The notes: generated by a model not told the origin, from the sequence alone. Shown: positions 53,231 through 62,700, counted from the stretch's first letter. The stretch is 64,000 nt of DNA from CAXBES01 sp963974915 (GCA_963974915.1 CAXBES010000012.1:68731-132730); one strand, 5' to 3'. Numbers and translations: made by a program.

Positions 53231-55129
53231 ATGAAAAAATATCTATCTATCTTGATTTTACTAGCGCTCAGTATAGGGGTTGAGGTTTCTGCTCAAAATC
53301 CGTTTACTGAAATGTTAAACGATCCTGAAACCCGGGCGATTATTGATATTGATATCCCCACACGAGATCAGGTTATCCTAGACGACTTGATTGTAACTGG
53401 AAGTGCCTGCATTGGATTTGACTGTGCTAACAATGAATCCTTCGGTTTCGACACCATTAGATTAAAGGAAAACAATTTACGAATTGGGTTTCAAGACACC
53501 AGTAATTCAGCTTCTTTCCCAACTAATGACTGGGAAATTACCATTAATGATTCTGCCAATGGTGGAGCAAATTATTTTGGAGTAACGGACGTAACAGCCG
53601 GGAACAGACCCTTTACTGTAAGTGCCGGTGCGGGAGTTAATGCGCTTTTCGTTGCTGGAAATGGAAATGTAGGCTTAGGAACAGCAACCCCTGCAGTCGA
53701 ACTTCAAGTAACCGATGGAGACACACCAACTCTGCGTCTGGAACAGAATGGATCTTCAGGCTATCCCGCTCGAACCTGGGATGTTGCCGGAAATGAAACT
53801 AATTTCTTTATTCGAGATGTAACCGGAGGGTCTCTTCTTCCGTTTCGAATTCAACCCACAGCTCCTACAGGGTCTTTATCAATTGGATCAAATGGCGGAA
53901 TAGGCGTTGGAATGAATGGTCTTAGCTTTCCAAATCCGAATGCTTCGATCGATTTAAATGCTTCTGATAAAGGTTTGCAATTAAACAGAATGGATACAGC
54001 TCAACGGGATGCACTGGGAACAGCTCTGGGTGCTTCAGAAGTTGGAGTAGTGATATTCAATACAGACGATTCACTAACCTATGTGTGGGACGGTACAAAT
54101 TGGAGCGCAATAGGGTCAGATGATCAGGCACTAAGTCTGAATGTTAATTCATTAGACCTTGAAGATGGAGGAAGTGTAGATCTTTCAGGGTACCTCGATA
54201 ATACCGATGATCAAAATATTTCAGGATCCGGTTTTGCAGCGAATATGCTTACTATAGGTATCGAAGGAGGTACTTCCGAAGTAATAGATCTATCGGCATT
54301 AGATAACTCCGGAACCGATGATCAGGCACTTTCACTAAATGTAAACTCTTTAGACCTTGAAGACGGGGGTAGTGTAGATCTTTCAGGATATCTAGACAAT
54401 ACCGACGATCAGGACATTTCTGGTTCGGGATTGGCCGGAAATATTCTTACTATTGGAATTGAAGGTGGTAACTCTGAAACGGTCGATCTTTCATCACTTA
54501 ACAATACAGGAACCGACAACCAGCAGTTAACACTTAACGCCAATACGCTAACATTGGAAGATGGTGGTTCTGTCGATCTTTCAGGATATCTAGACAATAC
54601 CGATTCTCAAACCTTAGGAAATTTCGCGCTTACCGGAGTTTTTCTCAATTTAGGAATATCGGGAGGTAATTCAGTTTTAGTGAATATGTCGCCATTATTA
54701 CAAGATTTAGAAGATGAAAATGCAGCCCAACAAGTGCAAATCGATAATCTTATTGCTATGAATGCCGCACAGCAGGCACAAATAGATGATCTTATTGCCA
54801 GAATGGAAGCACAAGAGGCATGTGAATGTACGATCCTGGATACAGGAGATTTCGGAATAGACCCAAAATCGCCGATCTTATATCAAAATGTACCCAATCC
54901 GTACGATTCGGTAACTACCATACGATATTTTATTCCGTTAGGATATGAAAATGCACGAATTGCGATCACTTCTTCTTTAGGGCAGAAGATCAGCGATATT
55001 AAACTTACCACCTTTGGAACCGAGGGTCATATAGAAGTAGATAAAGGTAGATTACAGGCTGCTATTTACTATTACACGCTAATTGTTGATGGTAGAAGTG
55101 TAGATACAAAAAGAATGATAGTAGAATAA
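53231..55129 (+). CDS. Secreted fibre-like protein with tandem repeats and type IX signal
   Basis: Exported protein of 632 residues. The signal peptide ends at VSAQ (22). The N-terminal half resembles phage-tail-fibre-like surface proteins (ATPAVELQVTDGDTPTLRLEQNG, NASIDLNASDKGLQLNRMD). Then come three 66-residue repeats (about 297-494) with LEDGGSVDLSGYLDNTD, and a coiled coil rich in Ala/Gln/Asp (about 494-535). A C-terminal type A sorting signal starts near PILYQNVPNPYDS. It probably forms trimeric fibres on the cell surface (inference). It may be co-regulated with the beta-helix protein upstream. Confidence 0.84.
   Translation: MKKYLSILILLALSIGVEVSAQNPFTEMLNDPETRAIIDIDIPTRDQVILDDLIVTGSACIGFDCANNESFGFDTIRLKENNLRIGFQDTSNSASFPTNDWEITINDSANGGANYFGVTDVTAGNRPFTVSAGAGVNALFVAGNGNVGLGTATPAVELQVTDGDTPTLRLEQNGSSGYPARTWDVAGNETNFFIRDVTGGSLLPFRIQPTAPTGSLSIGSNGGIGVGMNGLSFPNPNASIDLNASDKGLQLNRMDTAQRDALGTALGASEVGVVIFNTDDSLTYVWDGTNWSAIGSDDQALSLNVNSLDLEDGGSVDLSGYLDNTDDQNISGSGFAANMLTIGIEGGTSEVIDLSALDNSGTDDQALSLNVNSLDLEDGGSVDLSGYLDNTDDQDISGSGLAGNILTIGIEGGNSETVDLSSLNNTGTDNQQLTLNANTLTLEDGGSVDLSGYLDNTDSQTLGNFALTGVFLNLGISGGNSVLVNMSPLLQDLEDENAAQQVQIDNLIAMNAAQQAQIDDLIARMEAQEACECTILDTGDFGIDPKSPILYQNVPNPYDSVTTIRYFIPLGYENARIAITSSLGQKISDIKLTTFGTEGHIEVDKGRLQAAIYYYTLIVDGRSVDTKRMIVE
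54119..54712 (+). repeat. Three 198-bp in-frame tandem repeats
   Basis: Units begin at 54119, 54317 and 54515, each 198 bases (66 codons). The first two are nearly identical in protein; the third is more diverged, especially in its second half. The repeat core is LEDGGSVDLSGYLDNTD. Copy number could vary between strains by recombination. Confidence 0.9.
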
Positions 55130-55153
55130 ATGATAATCTTAACTAACCACTTA

Positions 55154-55186
55154 AGGGCGTCACTGTTAGTGGCGCTCTTTTTTTTT
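55154..55186 (+). terminator. Rho-independent terminator after the fibre gene
   Basis: A 10-bp stem including two G-U pairs (AGGGCGTCAC at 55154-55163, GTGGCGCTCT at 55169-55178) with a 5-base loop is followed by nine T. The T-run touches the stop codon of the convergent gene at 55185. Confidence 0.85.
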
Positions 55187-56450
55187 ATCTTTCAGAAAGA
55201 TTAAAACTCCGAACATAACCAAGACTCAACTCTGTAAAATCTGCCTGTCCCAAGTTAGAATTGATATGTGCACCAATGTAAAAATTATTTGTAGGTACTA
55301 CTGTCGTACCAAATAGGTAATATTTTACCCCCAATCTACTCGATATTTGCTTTTTGAGTTTATATTTTGAATTAAATTCTCCAAACATCCAACTCGCTGG
55401 TACTTCTCGTGGAGTATTGTCCCATCCTTCATTAATACGCCAATCAATTTGGTATCCCGGTTTGTGAAAATTATAACCTAGCTGAATGTCTAAACCAATA
55501 TGATTTAAAAGAAATTCAGCATTTACCGATACCCCGATGTTGGTAGCATAGCGCCACGCATCTTCCTTAAAATATTCAAATTCTCTTCCCTCCTGGACCA
55601 ACGACTCATTATTGGTTATGTAGTCGTAATAATGCTCGTACATTCTATAGTAAAAACCAACACCCACCTTTAATGTTTTGTTAAATACACGCCCGTATTC
55701 GCCGCTTATTGAGTAAACATGCTTTTTTTCATTGAAGGCTACAGATAGTGCGCTCATTCCTAAGCCGGCTCTAATACTGTAGTACGAGTATATAGTCTTA
55801 GAAAAGGAATTAGGATGGGTTGTGTTTACTTCGGAAACACCTAACGGATTATTAAATTCTGCCGATAAACTCACCAAAAAAGAATTATAACCCTGATTCA
55901 GTAACTTGGTATGTCCGTTTGAATGATGTGAATATCCAACCCCTAATCGCCAGTCTGTTTGTTCTCTTCCGAAGAAATTGTAGTAAAAATACGCCCTATA
56001 AGCCCAGGTAAGATCTGTAGTAACAGCTTGGTTTTTAGGATTCGTTACAGCATCAAACTTCTTGTTAAAGTACGAACCCCCCATCCCTACAAGCATGGAC
56101 AGTCTTTTCTGATTAAATAAATTGAATTCAACATAGGGGATAATCGTTAAAGCAATACCCAAACTATCCAGATTGCCGAAGTCGGTATAACCTATCCCAA
56201 CCCCGGTTTTTGGCGCTTTTAACCAATGTGCCCATTCTAATGGGTTATTCTTATGGTCTCTTCCAATTCCCAGTATAAATTGCTTCTGAAGTTTCCTATT
56301 AGGAAAACCATCGTTAGATTCGGCTGTCTTCCCGATTAAAACCTCCGGGGTGATTAATAGTGCCTCTTTCTTCCATTCTTCCTGCTCCTGACAGAACATA
56401 AAGACCGGAAACAATGCCAGAAGGATAAAATAATTTGGTCGTAGTTTCAT
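55185..56450 (-). CDS. PagL-like lipid A deacylase/acyloxyacyl-hydrolase family outer-membrane protein
   Basis: Predicted outer-membrane barrel of 421 residues with a signal peptide ending near MFCQ (21). GVGYSHHSNGHTKLLNQGYNS at about 170-190 contains the PagL catalytic pattern His-x-Ser-Asn, here H175-x-S177-N178. PagL removes a 3-O acyl chain from lipid A. The protein is far longer than the roughly 150-residue PagL of Pseudomonas, but barrel strands fill the rest and the C-terminal part (SLGYVRSFNL) looks like a barrel. Lipid A remodelling is plausible, though not certain. Confidence 0.72.
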   Translation of the reverse strand: MKLRPNYFILLALFPVFMFCQEQEEWKKEALLITPEVLIGKTAESNDGFPNRKLQKQFILGIGRDHKNNPLEWAHWLKAPKTGVGIGYTDFGNLDSLGIALTIIPYVEFNLFNQKRLSMLVGMGGSYFNKKFDAVTNPKNQAVTTDLTWAYRAYFYYNFFGREQTDWRLGVGYSHHSNGHTKLLNQGYNSFLVSLSAEFNNPLGVSEVNTTHPNSFSKTIYSYYSIRAGLGMSALSVAFNEKKHVYSISGEYGRVFNKTLKVGVGFYYRMYEHYYDYITNNESLVQEGREFEYFKEDAWRYATNIGVSVNAEFLLNHIGLDIQLGYNFHKPGYQIDWRINEGWDNTPREVPASWMFGEFNSKYKLKKQISSRLGVKYYLFGTTVVPTNNFYIGAHINSNLGQADFTELSLGYVRSFNLSER

Positions 56451-56471
56451 TACAAATGCAAATAAAACTAA

Positions 56472-56504
56472 TTGAATCGAATATTAAAATTTAAATTACT
56501 TTTG
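56472..56504 (+). promoter_or_regulatory. Consensus promoter for the AGCS symporter
   Basis: TTG at 56472-56474 is followed after 22 bases by TACTTTTG at 56497-56504, matching TTG-N(17-23)-TAnnTTTG. It lies 17 bases before the TTG start of the symporter gene, so the leader is very short. Confidence 0.65.
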
Positions 56505-56521
56505 AATTAAAGTTTATTCTA

Positions 56522-57886
56522 TTGCAACAGCTGGATCGAATTATTTCTGAAATTGCTTCCTTGGCGTGGGGATTACCCTTGCTCATTCTTCTAATAGGTG
56601 GAGGATGTTACTTAATGATACGAGTAAGATTTCTGCCTTTTAGGTATCTGGGTCATGCAATTGCAGTGCTTAGAGGTAAATACGATAACGAAGCAGACGC
56701 TGGTGAAATTAGTCATTTTCAGGCCCTCACTACCGCCCTATCTGCAACGGTAGGAATGGGAAATATTGCCGGAGTTGCAGTTGCGATCGCAATTGGAGGT
56801 CCAGGGGCCGTTTTCTGGATGTGGATTAGTGCCGTGATCGGGATGTCTACTAAATTCTTCACAGGAACGCTAGCGGTAATGTACCGTGGAAAGGATTCTG
56901 AAGGCAACCTACAAGGTGGCCCCATGTATTTTATTACCGAAGGTTTGGGAAAAAGCTGGAAACCCTTAGCTGTGTTTTTTAGTATCTCCGGCTTGATTGG
57001 GGCATTACCCGTATTTAATGTCAATCAGTTAACTCAGGCGGTCAACGATATTTTACTTAAGCCTGCCGGATTGTACACCGGATTTAAAACCAACTTAATA
57101 ATAGGATTGATACTTGCTACGATTACAGCGATCGTAATTCTAGGCGGACTCTCACGTATAAGTAAAACTGCTTCAAAGCTTGTCCCTTCTATGGTCTTGC
57201 TTTATTTTATAATGGTTCTTATAATTTTAGCGGTGAATATTGAAGTTGTACCCGAATATCTTTCTTTGATCTTTACCGATGCCTTTTCGGCTTCATTTTA
57301 TGAAGGTGATTCATTCTTAGGTGGCGCATTGGGAGCTTTGATCCTACTCGGAATTAGGAGAGGCGCATTTTCCAACGAAGCAGGAATAGGAACCGCACCC
57401 ATGGCTCATGGAGCAGCAAAAACCAGTGAACCCGTGCGAGAAGGACTAGTAGCTATGTTAGGACCCGCAATCGATACTTTAATTGTGTGTACGCTAACCG
57501 CTCTGGCAATTCTGGTTACCGGTGTTTGGCAATCCAGTGATGCAAATGGAGTAAGCCTTACAGCAAGTGCATTTCAAGAAGCTATTCCTGGATATGGAAA
57601 GTATGCTTTATTACTGTGCATTGCAGTTTTTAGTATATCTTCTCTGTTTTCATACTCGTACTACGGTACAAAATGTATGTCATTTTTGTTTGGAGCAAAG
57701 AACAAATATTACTACAACTACTTTTATATTATTAGTATTTTAATTGGAGCGACAACATCACTAAGTCTAATGATCAATTTAATAGACACCTTCTTTGCGA
57801 TGATGGCTATTCCAACTATGTTGAGCACAATTATACTGGCACCACGAGTGCTGAAAGAAGTGAAGAGATACTTTCAGAAAATATAA
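56522..57886 (+). CDS. Sodium:alanine/glycine symporter (AGCS family)
   Basis: Integral membrane transporter of 454 residues with about ten to eleven membrane helices. Family landmarks are GNIAGVAVAIAIGGPGAVFWM near 80-100, PMYFITEGLGKSW near 137-149, and FSNEAGIGTAPMAHGAAKTSEP near 283-304. It would import L- or D-alanine or glycine with sodium. The start is TTG, close behind a consensus promoter. It is convergent with the minus-strand gene ending at 57893, only 6 bases away, with no terminator between. Confidence 0.93.
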   Translation: MQQLDRIISEIASLAWGLPLLILLIGGGCYLMIRVRFLPFRYLGHAIAVLRGKYDNEADAGEISHFQALTTALSATVGMGNIAGVAVAIAIGGPGAVFWMWISAVIGMSTKFFTGTLAVMYRGKDSEGNLQGGPMYFITEGLGKSWKPLAVFFSISGLIGALPVFNVNQLTQAVNDILLKPAGLYTGFKTNLIIGLILATITAIVILGGLSRISKTASKLVPSMVLLYFIMVLIILAVNIEVVPEYLSLIFTDAFSASFYEGDSFLGGALGALILLGIRRGAFSNEAGIGTAPMAHGAAKTSEPVREGLVAMLGPAIDTLIVCTLTALAILVTGVWQSSDANGVSLTASAFQEAIPGYGKYALLLCIAVFSISSLFSYSYYGTKCMSFLFGAKNKYYYNYFYIISILIGATTSLSLMINLIDTFFAMMAIPTMLSTIILAPRVLKEVKRYFQKI

Positions 57887-57892
57887 TTCTTA

Positions 57893-58882
57893 TTAATTCG
57901 GAAAGTTCTTTTCGTTAATAAAATTCTGTAATGCTTCGGTAAATTTCTTTGCGCCTATTGGATTGAGGTGATTGTGATTTATGTAATCTGAAGTCTTAAA
58001 ATTAATTGTGTCTTCTTCCTTTCTGAAGATCCTCACGTTCGGGTACTTTTCAGAAATAACTTCCAAAATACTATCCCTGCGCCTCAAAATATTGTTATTT
58101 CTGTCCTTCAAGTAATACTTATGCATAGGTAATGTAACTATTACTGTATTAACTTTTTGTGATCTCAAATAGTCTATAATTTTATAGAGAAATTCGGTAT
58201 TCTTCTCAAAAAGATATAGATTTTCTATAGTGTTGATCTCATCGCTTACTCTGGGGATTTTCTCTTCGTTATAGTCTAACCGCTTAAATACTCCAGCGAA
58301 ATTCTGTTCATCAAATCCGAAACTATTGAAGTTGTCGTTCTTTATATCCTTAACATAGTAATTGTATAGCGATTTTCCATAAATATCCGGACGGGAAAGA
58401 AAAATGAGTTTGTCTTTAAAGTACACTTTTCTATCAAAATTATTGACGCCATAATACTTTAAATAGACATTATTCTTCCAAAAATAGGTGCTGTTGTGAG
58501 GTAATTCTAAATGGCTGTAGGATAGCTCTAAAACTATATGTTCTACATTGGGGAGTCTGTCACGGGTTTGAGTAATGATGTTGTAATCTGAGTTATGATG
58601 CTGTGAAGTTGAGCCAAAATTAATAGCCGGTACTGTAAAAAACTCAGGATTCACTGCGCATTTCATCTGTGAGCTTCCGGTGATAAGAACTTTAACCGAT
58701 TCACCTTCAGAGTTCATGTAGTCGCTAATTTTAGTGTAATTATAAGGTATTTGAAGTACTAGAACTTCCAGAATGACATATAGCACCACCATCGGTGTAA
58801 AAAACACCGTGGTCCATTTTAAAAAGGACTTCTGTTTTTTACTAAAACTGAAAATAGATGAATGCTTCTTTTGGTCCGGCAT
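57893..58882 (-). CDS. SGNH-hydrolase-like protein, partner of an MBOAT acyltransferase
   Basis: Membrane-anchored protein of 329 residues with one N-terminal helix (about 25-45). The rest looks like an SGNH esterase/acetyltransferase fold: the nucleophile region VLITGSSQMK near 69-78 with Ser in GSS, and the catalytic Asp/His in DYINHNHLNPIG near 305-316. It probably finishes transfer of an acetyl group onto an extracellular polymer, as AlgJ/AlgX-type proteins do. Its 5' end overlaps the MBOAT gene by 41 bases, so the two work together. Confidence 0.78.
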   Translation of the reverse strand: MPDQKKHSSIFSFSKKQKSFLKWTTVFFTPMVVLYVILEVLVLQIPYNYTKISDYMNSEGESVKVLITGSSQMKCAVNPEFFTVPAINFGSTSQHHNSDYNIITQTRDRLPNVEHIVLELSYSHLELPHNSTYFWKNNVYLKYYGVNNFDRKVYFKDKLIFLSRPDIYGKSLYNYYVKDIKNDNFNSFGFDEQNFAGVFKRLDYNEEKIPRVSDEINTIENLYLFEKNTEFLYKIIDYLRSQKVNTVIVTLPMHKYYLKDRNNNILRRRDSILEVISEKYPNVRIFRKEEDTINFKTSDYINHNHLNPIGAKKFTEALQNFINEKNFPN

Positions 58883-60275
58883 ACCTGAAAATTATAAATA
58901 TAAGTACGTAATATATCGCCCAGCGAATGGGTTTGTTTGCATATTTTTCGAAATTTATTAATGGATAAGGTTTATATCGTGTGAATACTTCAGCAATTAT
59001 TAGTAAAGGTACGACCAGGATCTTCCAACCTATGAGAAAACTAAAGTTAATTGATGGAATAAAAGAGACGATCCTGTCTATGATGGTAAAGGCAGTTTCT
59101 AAGCTTTCAGACCTAAAAAAAATACAGGAGGTCATGATCAATGCAAAACTATAAACCATGGTAAGCGGTAAGGGGATTCTGGTTAAATAGGTTATAAGTG
59201 TCACCTTTTTACCATTTATTTTGAAAGGGATTCGTTCGATAGAGATCGTGATAGCCTGAAATGCCCCAAACACAATAAAAGTCCAATTTGCGCCATGCCA
59301 AAGGCCGATGAGCGTCATAGAGACGAATAAAGCAAAAGTTTTATAGGCATAATTCTTCTTTTTTATTCTGGCTAAGGGCGCGTAAACGTAGTCTGTAAAC
59401 CATCGGGTTAATGTAATGTGCCAACGATGCCAGAACTCGGAAACACTACGGGACAAATATGGTATGTTGAAATTTTTACTCAGGTTAAATCCGAAGAGCT
59501 TCGCGGTTCCGATTGCTATATCGCTATACCCCGAAAAATCGCAATAAATTTGAAAAAAGAATAGGGCAGAAGCATAGAGAAGAGATAAACTACCATACGA
59601 ATCGGGATTCGCATAAATGATATTCACAGCGACTGCTACATTGTCGGCAACTACTACTTTTTTAAAAAGCCCCCATAAAATTTGCCGTAACCCTTCTTTA
59701 GAGTTATTTACATCAAATTCTCTTTGCTTTTGGAACTGGGGTAGCAGTTTCCTGGCTCTTTCAATTGGGCCGGCTACCAACTGCGGAAAGAAACTGACAA
59801 AACATAGAAACTCTAGTATATTTCGGGTTGGCTTAATCTTTTGTTGATACACGTCAATACTATAACTCATTGTTTGGAAAGTGTAAAAACTTAATCCAAT
59901 GGGAATTACTACATTCCAAAAATAATCGCCTTGATTGGGAACATCGGTATAAAATAAAGACGTAAAACTCTCTAAAAAGAAATTGAAGTACTTAAAGGCG
60001 AACAGTACGCCTAAATTCCAGAAAATGCTTCCGTATAGAAATAAGCGCTTATGTAATTTTTTACGCGATCTATCAATACCTATGGCGGCGTAATAATCTA
60101 TTATAGAGCTTAAAAAAATAAGAGATAAAAAACGCCAATCCCAAAGTCCATAGAAAACATAACTGGCAACTAGTAGTAAAACATTCTGAAAAACCCTTTG
60201 CTTGGCACCAATGGTCCAATACAAAAGGTAGACGATCACAAGAAAAAGTCCGAAATCGAATGAATTAAATAGCAC
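58842..60275 (-). CDS. MBOAT-family O-acyltransferase (AlgI/DltB-like)
   Basis: Polytopic membrane acyltransferase of 477 residues. The N-terminal MLFNSFDFGLFLVIVYLLYW and the middle LVAGPIERARKLLPQF block (about 151-166) are AlgI-like. The catalytic His lies in LIGLWHGANWTFIVFGAFQ near 307-325. It would carry acetyl or a similar group across the inner membrane for O-acetylation of a cell-surface polysaccharide. Its overlap with the SGNH gene marks a two-component acetylation system. It could decorate the polysaccharide made by the locus at 377-27836 (inference only). Confidence 0.9.
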   Translation of the reverse strand: MLFNSFDFGLFLVIVYLLYWTIGAKQRVFQNVLLLVASYVFYGLWDWRFLSLIFLSSIIDYYAAIGIDRSRKKLHKRLFLYGSIFWNLGVLFAFKYFNFFLESFTSLFYTDVPNQGDYFWNVVIPIGLSFYTFQTMSYSIDVYQQKIKPTRNILEFLCFVSFFPQLVAGPIERARKLLPQFQKQREFDVNNSKEGLRQILWGLFKKVVVADNVAVAVNIIYANPDSYGSLSLLYASALFFFQIYCDFSGYSDIAIGTAKLFGFNLSKNFNIPYLSRSVSEFWHRWHITLTRWFTDYVYAPLARIKKKNYAYKTFALFVSMTLIGLWHGANWTFIVFGAFQAITISIERIPFKINGKKVTLITYLTRIPLPLTMVYSFALIMTSCIFFRSESLETAFTIIDRIVSFIPSINFSFLIGWKILVVPLLIIAEVFTRYKPYPLINFEKYANKPIRWAIYYVLIFIIFRYAGPKEAFIYFQF

Positions 60276-60304
60276 GTTTTTATTTATTTCGGGCTAAGAT
60301 AAAA

Positions 60305-60326
60305 AAAGGCTACCGTTTGGTAGCCT
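60305..60326 (-). terminator. Rho-independent terminator of the topoisomerase gene
   Basis: A perfect 9-bp stem (AAGGCTACC at 60305-60313, GGTAGCCTT at 60318-60326) with a 4-base loop. On the minus strand a T-run follows. It lies after topoisomerase IB (stop at 60400) and before the MBOAT gene. Confidence 0.85.
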
Positions 60327-60399
60327 TCTTGCTTAAAATATAATCTTAACCTCAAATTGGGGTCGCAGTTATAACAACGACTAGTCACTTTAGTTTTTA

Positions 60400-61476
60400 T
60401 CACTTAAGGACAATAGTAAATTGGTTTAAAATATCGAGCATTACACTTTCGGTAGGAGATAATTGTTTATTAGAAAATTCATTTTTATCTAACTCTTTAA
60501 AATGCTTTTCAATTGAATTATCAAGATATTTCTCAGGTAAAATTGGGTGAACGTAATATTTTTTACAAACGGCTCTTGTATTGCCCAGACCTTTAGCGGC
60601 CATATCATAGGCAGCAATTATATTTTCCTCTTTTTGTTTTTTAGTTTCGGGAATTCCGAATTCATAAAGTGTTTCGAAAAAGATCTTGCTCGCAGCCCAT
60701 GTTCTGAAATCTTTAGCCGAAAAAAGATCGCCGCTAATCTCTTGAATATAGTCATTTACCATACCGCTGTCAATACTGTGATGTTTGCCGTTTTCGTCAT
60801 AGTATTTAAACAATTCCCAACCCGGAATTTCCTCACAACGCAAGACAAGTTTCTGTAGTTTCTTATTTTTTAACGTAACAGAGTGTTCTTTCCCTTTTTT
60901 TCCTACGAACTCAAATTTTAGCTTGTTGTCAAATACCTCAATATGCTTTGTTCTAAGGGTAGATAGGCCATAGGTTTTATTCTGTTTTGCATAATACTCA
61001 TTGCCAATTCTGATATGAGTCTCCTCCATTAAACTTACTACTAAAGCCAAGCATTTTCTTTTGGTCATTGTAGGAAGCTTCAGATCATTATCGATCCGAT
61101 TCCGAATCTGTGGAAGAATATTTCCGAAGGAAGCCATTTTAAAAAACTTGGTTTTATTCCGAACTTCCGTCCATTGAGGATGATACCTATATTGTTTTCT
61201 GTTTTTAGCATCACGCCCTACGACCTGTAGATGGCCGTTCTTTAGATGCGTAATTTTAACCTTTTGCCAGGCAGGGGGAATAACCAGAGATTTAAAGCGA
61301 GCTAATGCTTCTTTATCTACTATTTTACTCCCGTCTTTGGTATAATAAAATCCCTTGCCTCTTCGGTGTCTCTTTATAGTAAGCTTACTGTTGGTAACAT
61401 AGACCAGATTGATCAATCTGGCTGCCTCGGCAGGATCATTTAGTATTGTTTTAACCTGTGGTGTTTTAATAACCAT
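60400..61476 (-). CDS. DNA topoisomerase IB
   Basis: Single-strand-nicking type IB topoisomerase of 358 residues, the small bacterial/poxvirus-like form. The early FYYTKDGSKIVDKEALARF and IPPAWQKVKI blocks, the RIGNEYYAKQNKTYGLSTLR segment (about 156-175) and the KGKEHSV motif mark the catalytic domain. The active-site Tyr is in AVCKKYYVHP near 312-321. It is a single gene closed by the terminator at 60305 and followed upstream by the M42 peptidase gene 62 bases away on the same strand. Confidence 0.93.
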   Translation of the reverse strand: MVIKTPQVKTILNDPAEAARLINLVYVTNSKLTIKRHRRGKGFYYTKDGSKIVDKEALARFKSLVIPPAWQKVKITHLKNGHLQVVGRDAKNRKQYRYHPQWTEVRNKTKFFKMASFGNILPQIRNRIDNDLKLPTMTKRKCLALVVSLMEETHIRIGNEYYAKQNKTYGLSTLRTKHIEVFDNKLKFEFVGKKGKEHSVTLKNKKLQKLVLRCEEIPGWELFKYYDENGKHHSIDSGMVNDYIQEISGDLFSAKDFRTWAASKIFFETLYEFGIPETKKQKEENIIAAYDMAAKGLGNTRAVCKKYYVHPILPEKYLDNSIEKHFKELDKNEFSNKQLSPTESVMLDILNQFTIVLK

Positions 61477-61538
61477 AAGCTAAAATTATAACTTTCAGAA
61501 ATCAGTTTGTCTTAAGAAAATGATAAAAGGTTAAACGG

Positions 61539-62624
61539 TTAATCAAAATAACTAAAAGTTTCCCCGTCTTTGATCTTCAGAAGTGACTCATAGATTAATT
61601 TGATTACGTTTTCCACATCATCTCTGTGTACCATTTCAACAGTAGTGTGCATATAGCGCAAAGGTAAGGAGATCAACGCACTGGCAACACCGCTATTACT
61701 ATAAGCAAAGGCATCGGTATCCGTACCGGTTGCACGTGAAAGTGCAGCCCTTTGGAAAGGGATGTTGTTCTTCTCGGCTGTATCAACGATAAGATCTCTA
61801 AGCTTTTGTTGAACGGCCGGCGCATAGGCAATTACGGGGCCTGCGCCAATTTCGGCATGCCCTTGTTTCTTTTTCTCGATCATTGGAGTGGTTGTATCAT
61901 GAGTCACATCGGTCACAATAGCCACGTTTGGCTGTATCCTTTCTGCAATCATCTGTGCCCCGCGTAAACCAATCTCTTCCTGTACCGAATTCGTGATATA
62001 CAGTCCAAAAGGTAAAGTCTTTTTATTCTCATGTAAGAGTCTGGCCACCTCTGCGATCATAAATCCACCCATTCTATTGTCGAGGGCTCGGCAAACAAAC
62101 TTATCATCATTCAATATATGGAATTCGTCAGGGTAGGTAATCACACAACCCACGTGAATACCCATTTTTTCAACTTCATCTTTATCTTTAGCCCCAACGT
62201 CAATAAAGATATTGTCCGGCTTAGGAGCTTCTTCTTTCGATTTGTTTCTGGTATGTATTGCCGGCCATCCAAAGACACCTTTTTTTATTCCGTCTTTAGT
62301 ATGAATATTTACGATCTTAGATGGTGCAATTTGATGGTCACTTCCTCCGTTTCTAATTACATATAGCAGACCATTGTCACTAATGTAATTTACGTACCAT
62401 GAGATTTCATCTGCATGACCTTCAATAACTACTTTGTATTTTGCCTTCGGATTGATAACGGCAACAGCGGTTCCATAAGTATCTGTAAAAAATTCATCCA
62501 CATATGGCTTTAGATATTTCATCCAAATATTCTGTCCGTCCCATTCGTATCCCGTTGGTGCGGCATTGTTTAAATAGTCCTCTAAAAATGTTAATGATTT
62601 TTTATTCAAAATTGACTTGGCCAT
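61539..62624 (-). CDS. M42-family metallo-aminopeptidase
   Basis: Cytoplasmic zinc or cobalt aminopeptidase of 361 residues. Metal ligands and catalytic residues are visible in VVIEGHADEISWYV (about 64-77), CRALDNRMGGF (about 173-183), NSVQEEIGLRGAQ (about 206-218) and the DVTHDT block near 235-240. GTDTDAFAYS near 300 is the C-terminal M42 signature. It would trim N-terminal residues from peptides. It shares a strand with topoisomerase IB and is divergent from the DUF4294 gene. Confidence 0.93.
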   Translation of the reverse strand: MAKSILNKKSLTFLEDYLNNAAPTGYEWDGQNIWMKYLKPYVDEFFTDTYGTAVAVINPKAKYKVVIEGHADEISWYVNYISDNGLLYVIRNGGSDHQIAPSKIVNIHTKDGIKKGVFGWPAIHTRNKSKEEAPKPDNIFIDVGAKDKDEVEKMGIHVGCVITYPDEFHILNDDKFVCRALDNRMGGFMIAEVARLLHENKKTLPFGLYITNSVQEEIGLRGAQMIAERIQPNVAIVTDVTHDTTTPMIEKKKQGHAEIGAGPVIAYAPAVQQKLRDLIVDTAEKNNIPFQRAALSRATGTDTDAFAYSNSGVASALISLPLRYMHTTVEMVHRDDVENVIKLIYESLLKIKDGETFSYFD

Positions 62625-62700
62625 ATATTCCTATTTTGTATCGTATTTTAGTAAAAATCAAAATTAGCAATTTATTCATAAGTCGAGCCTCCATTTTGTT

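Noticed and set aside
56522..57886. Glycine riboswitch ahead of the AGCS symporter
   Set aside because: Only 71 bases separate the gene from its neighbour, and a promoter box sits within 20 bases of the start, leaving no room for a riboswitch.
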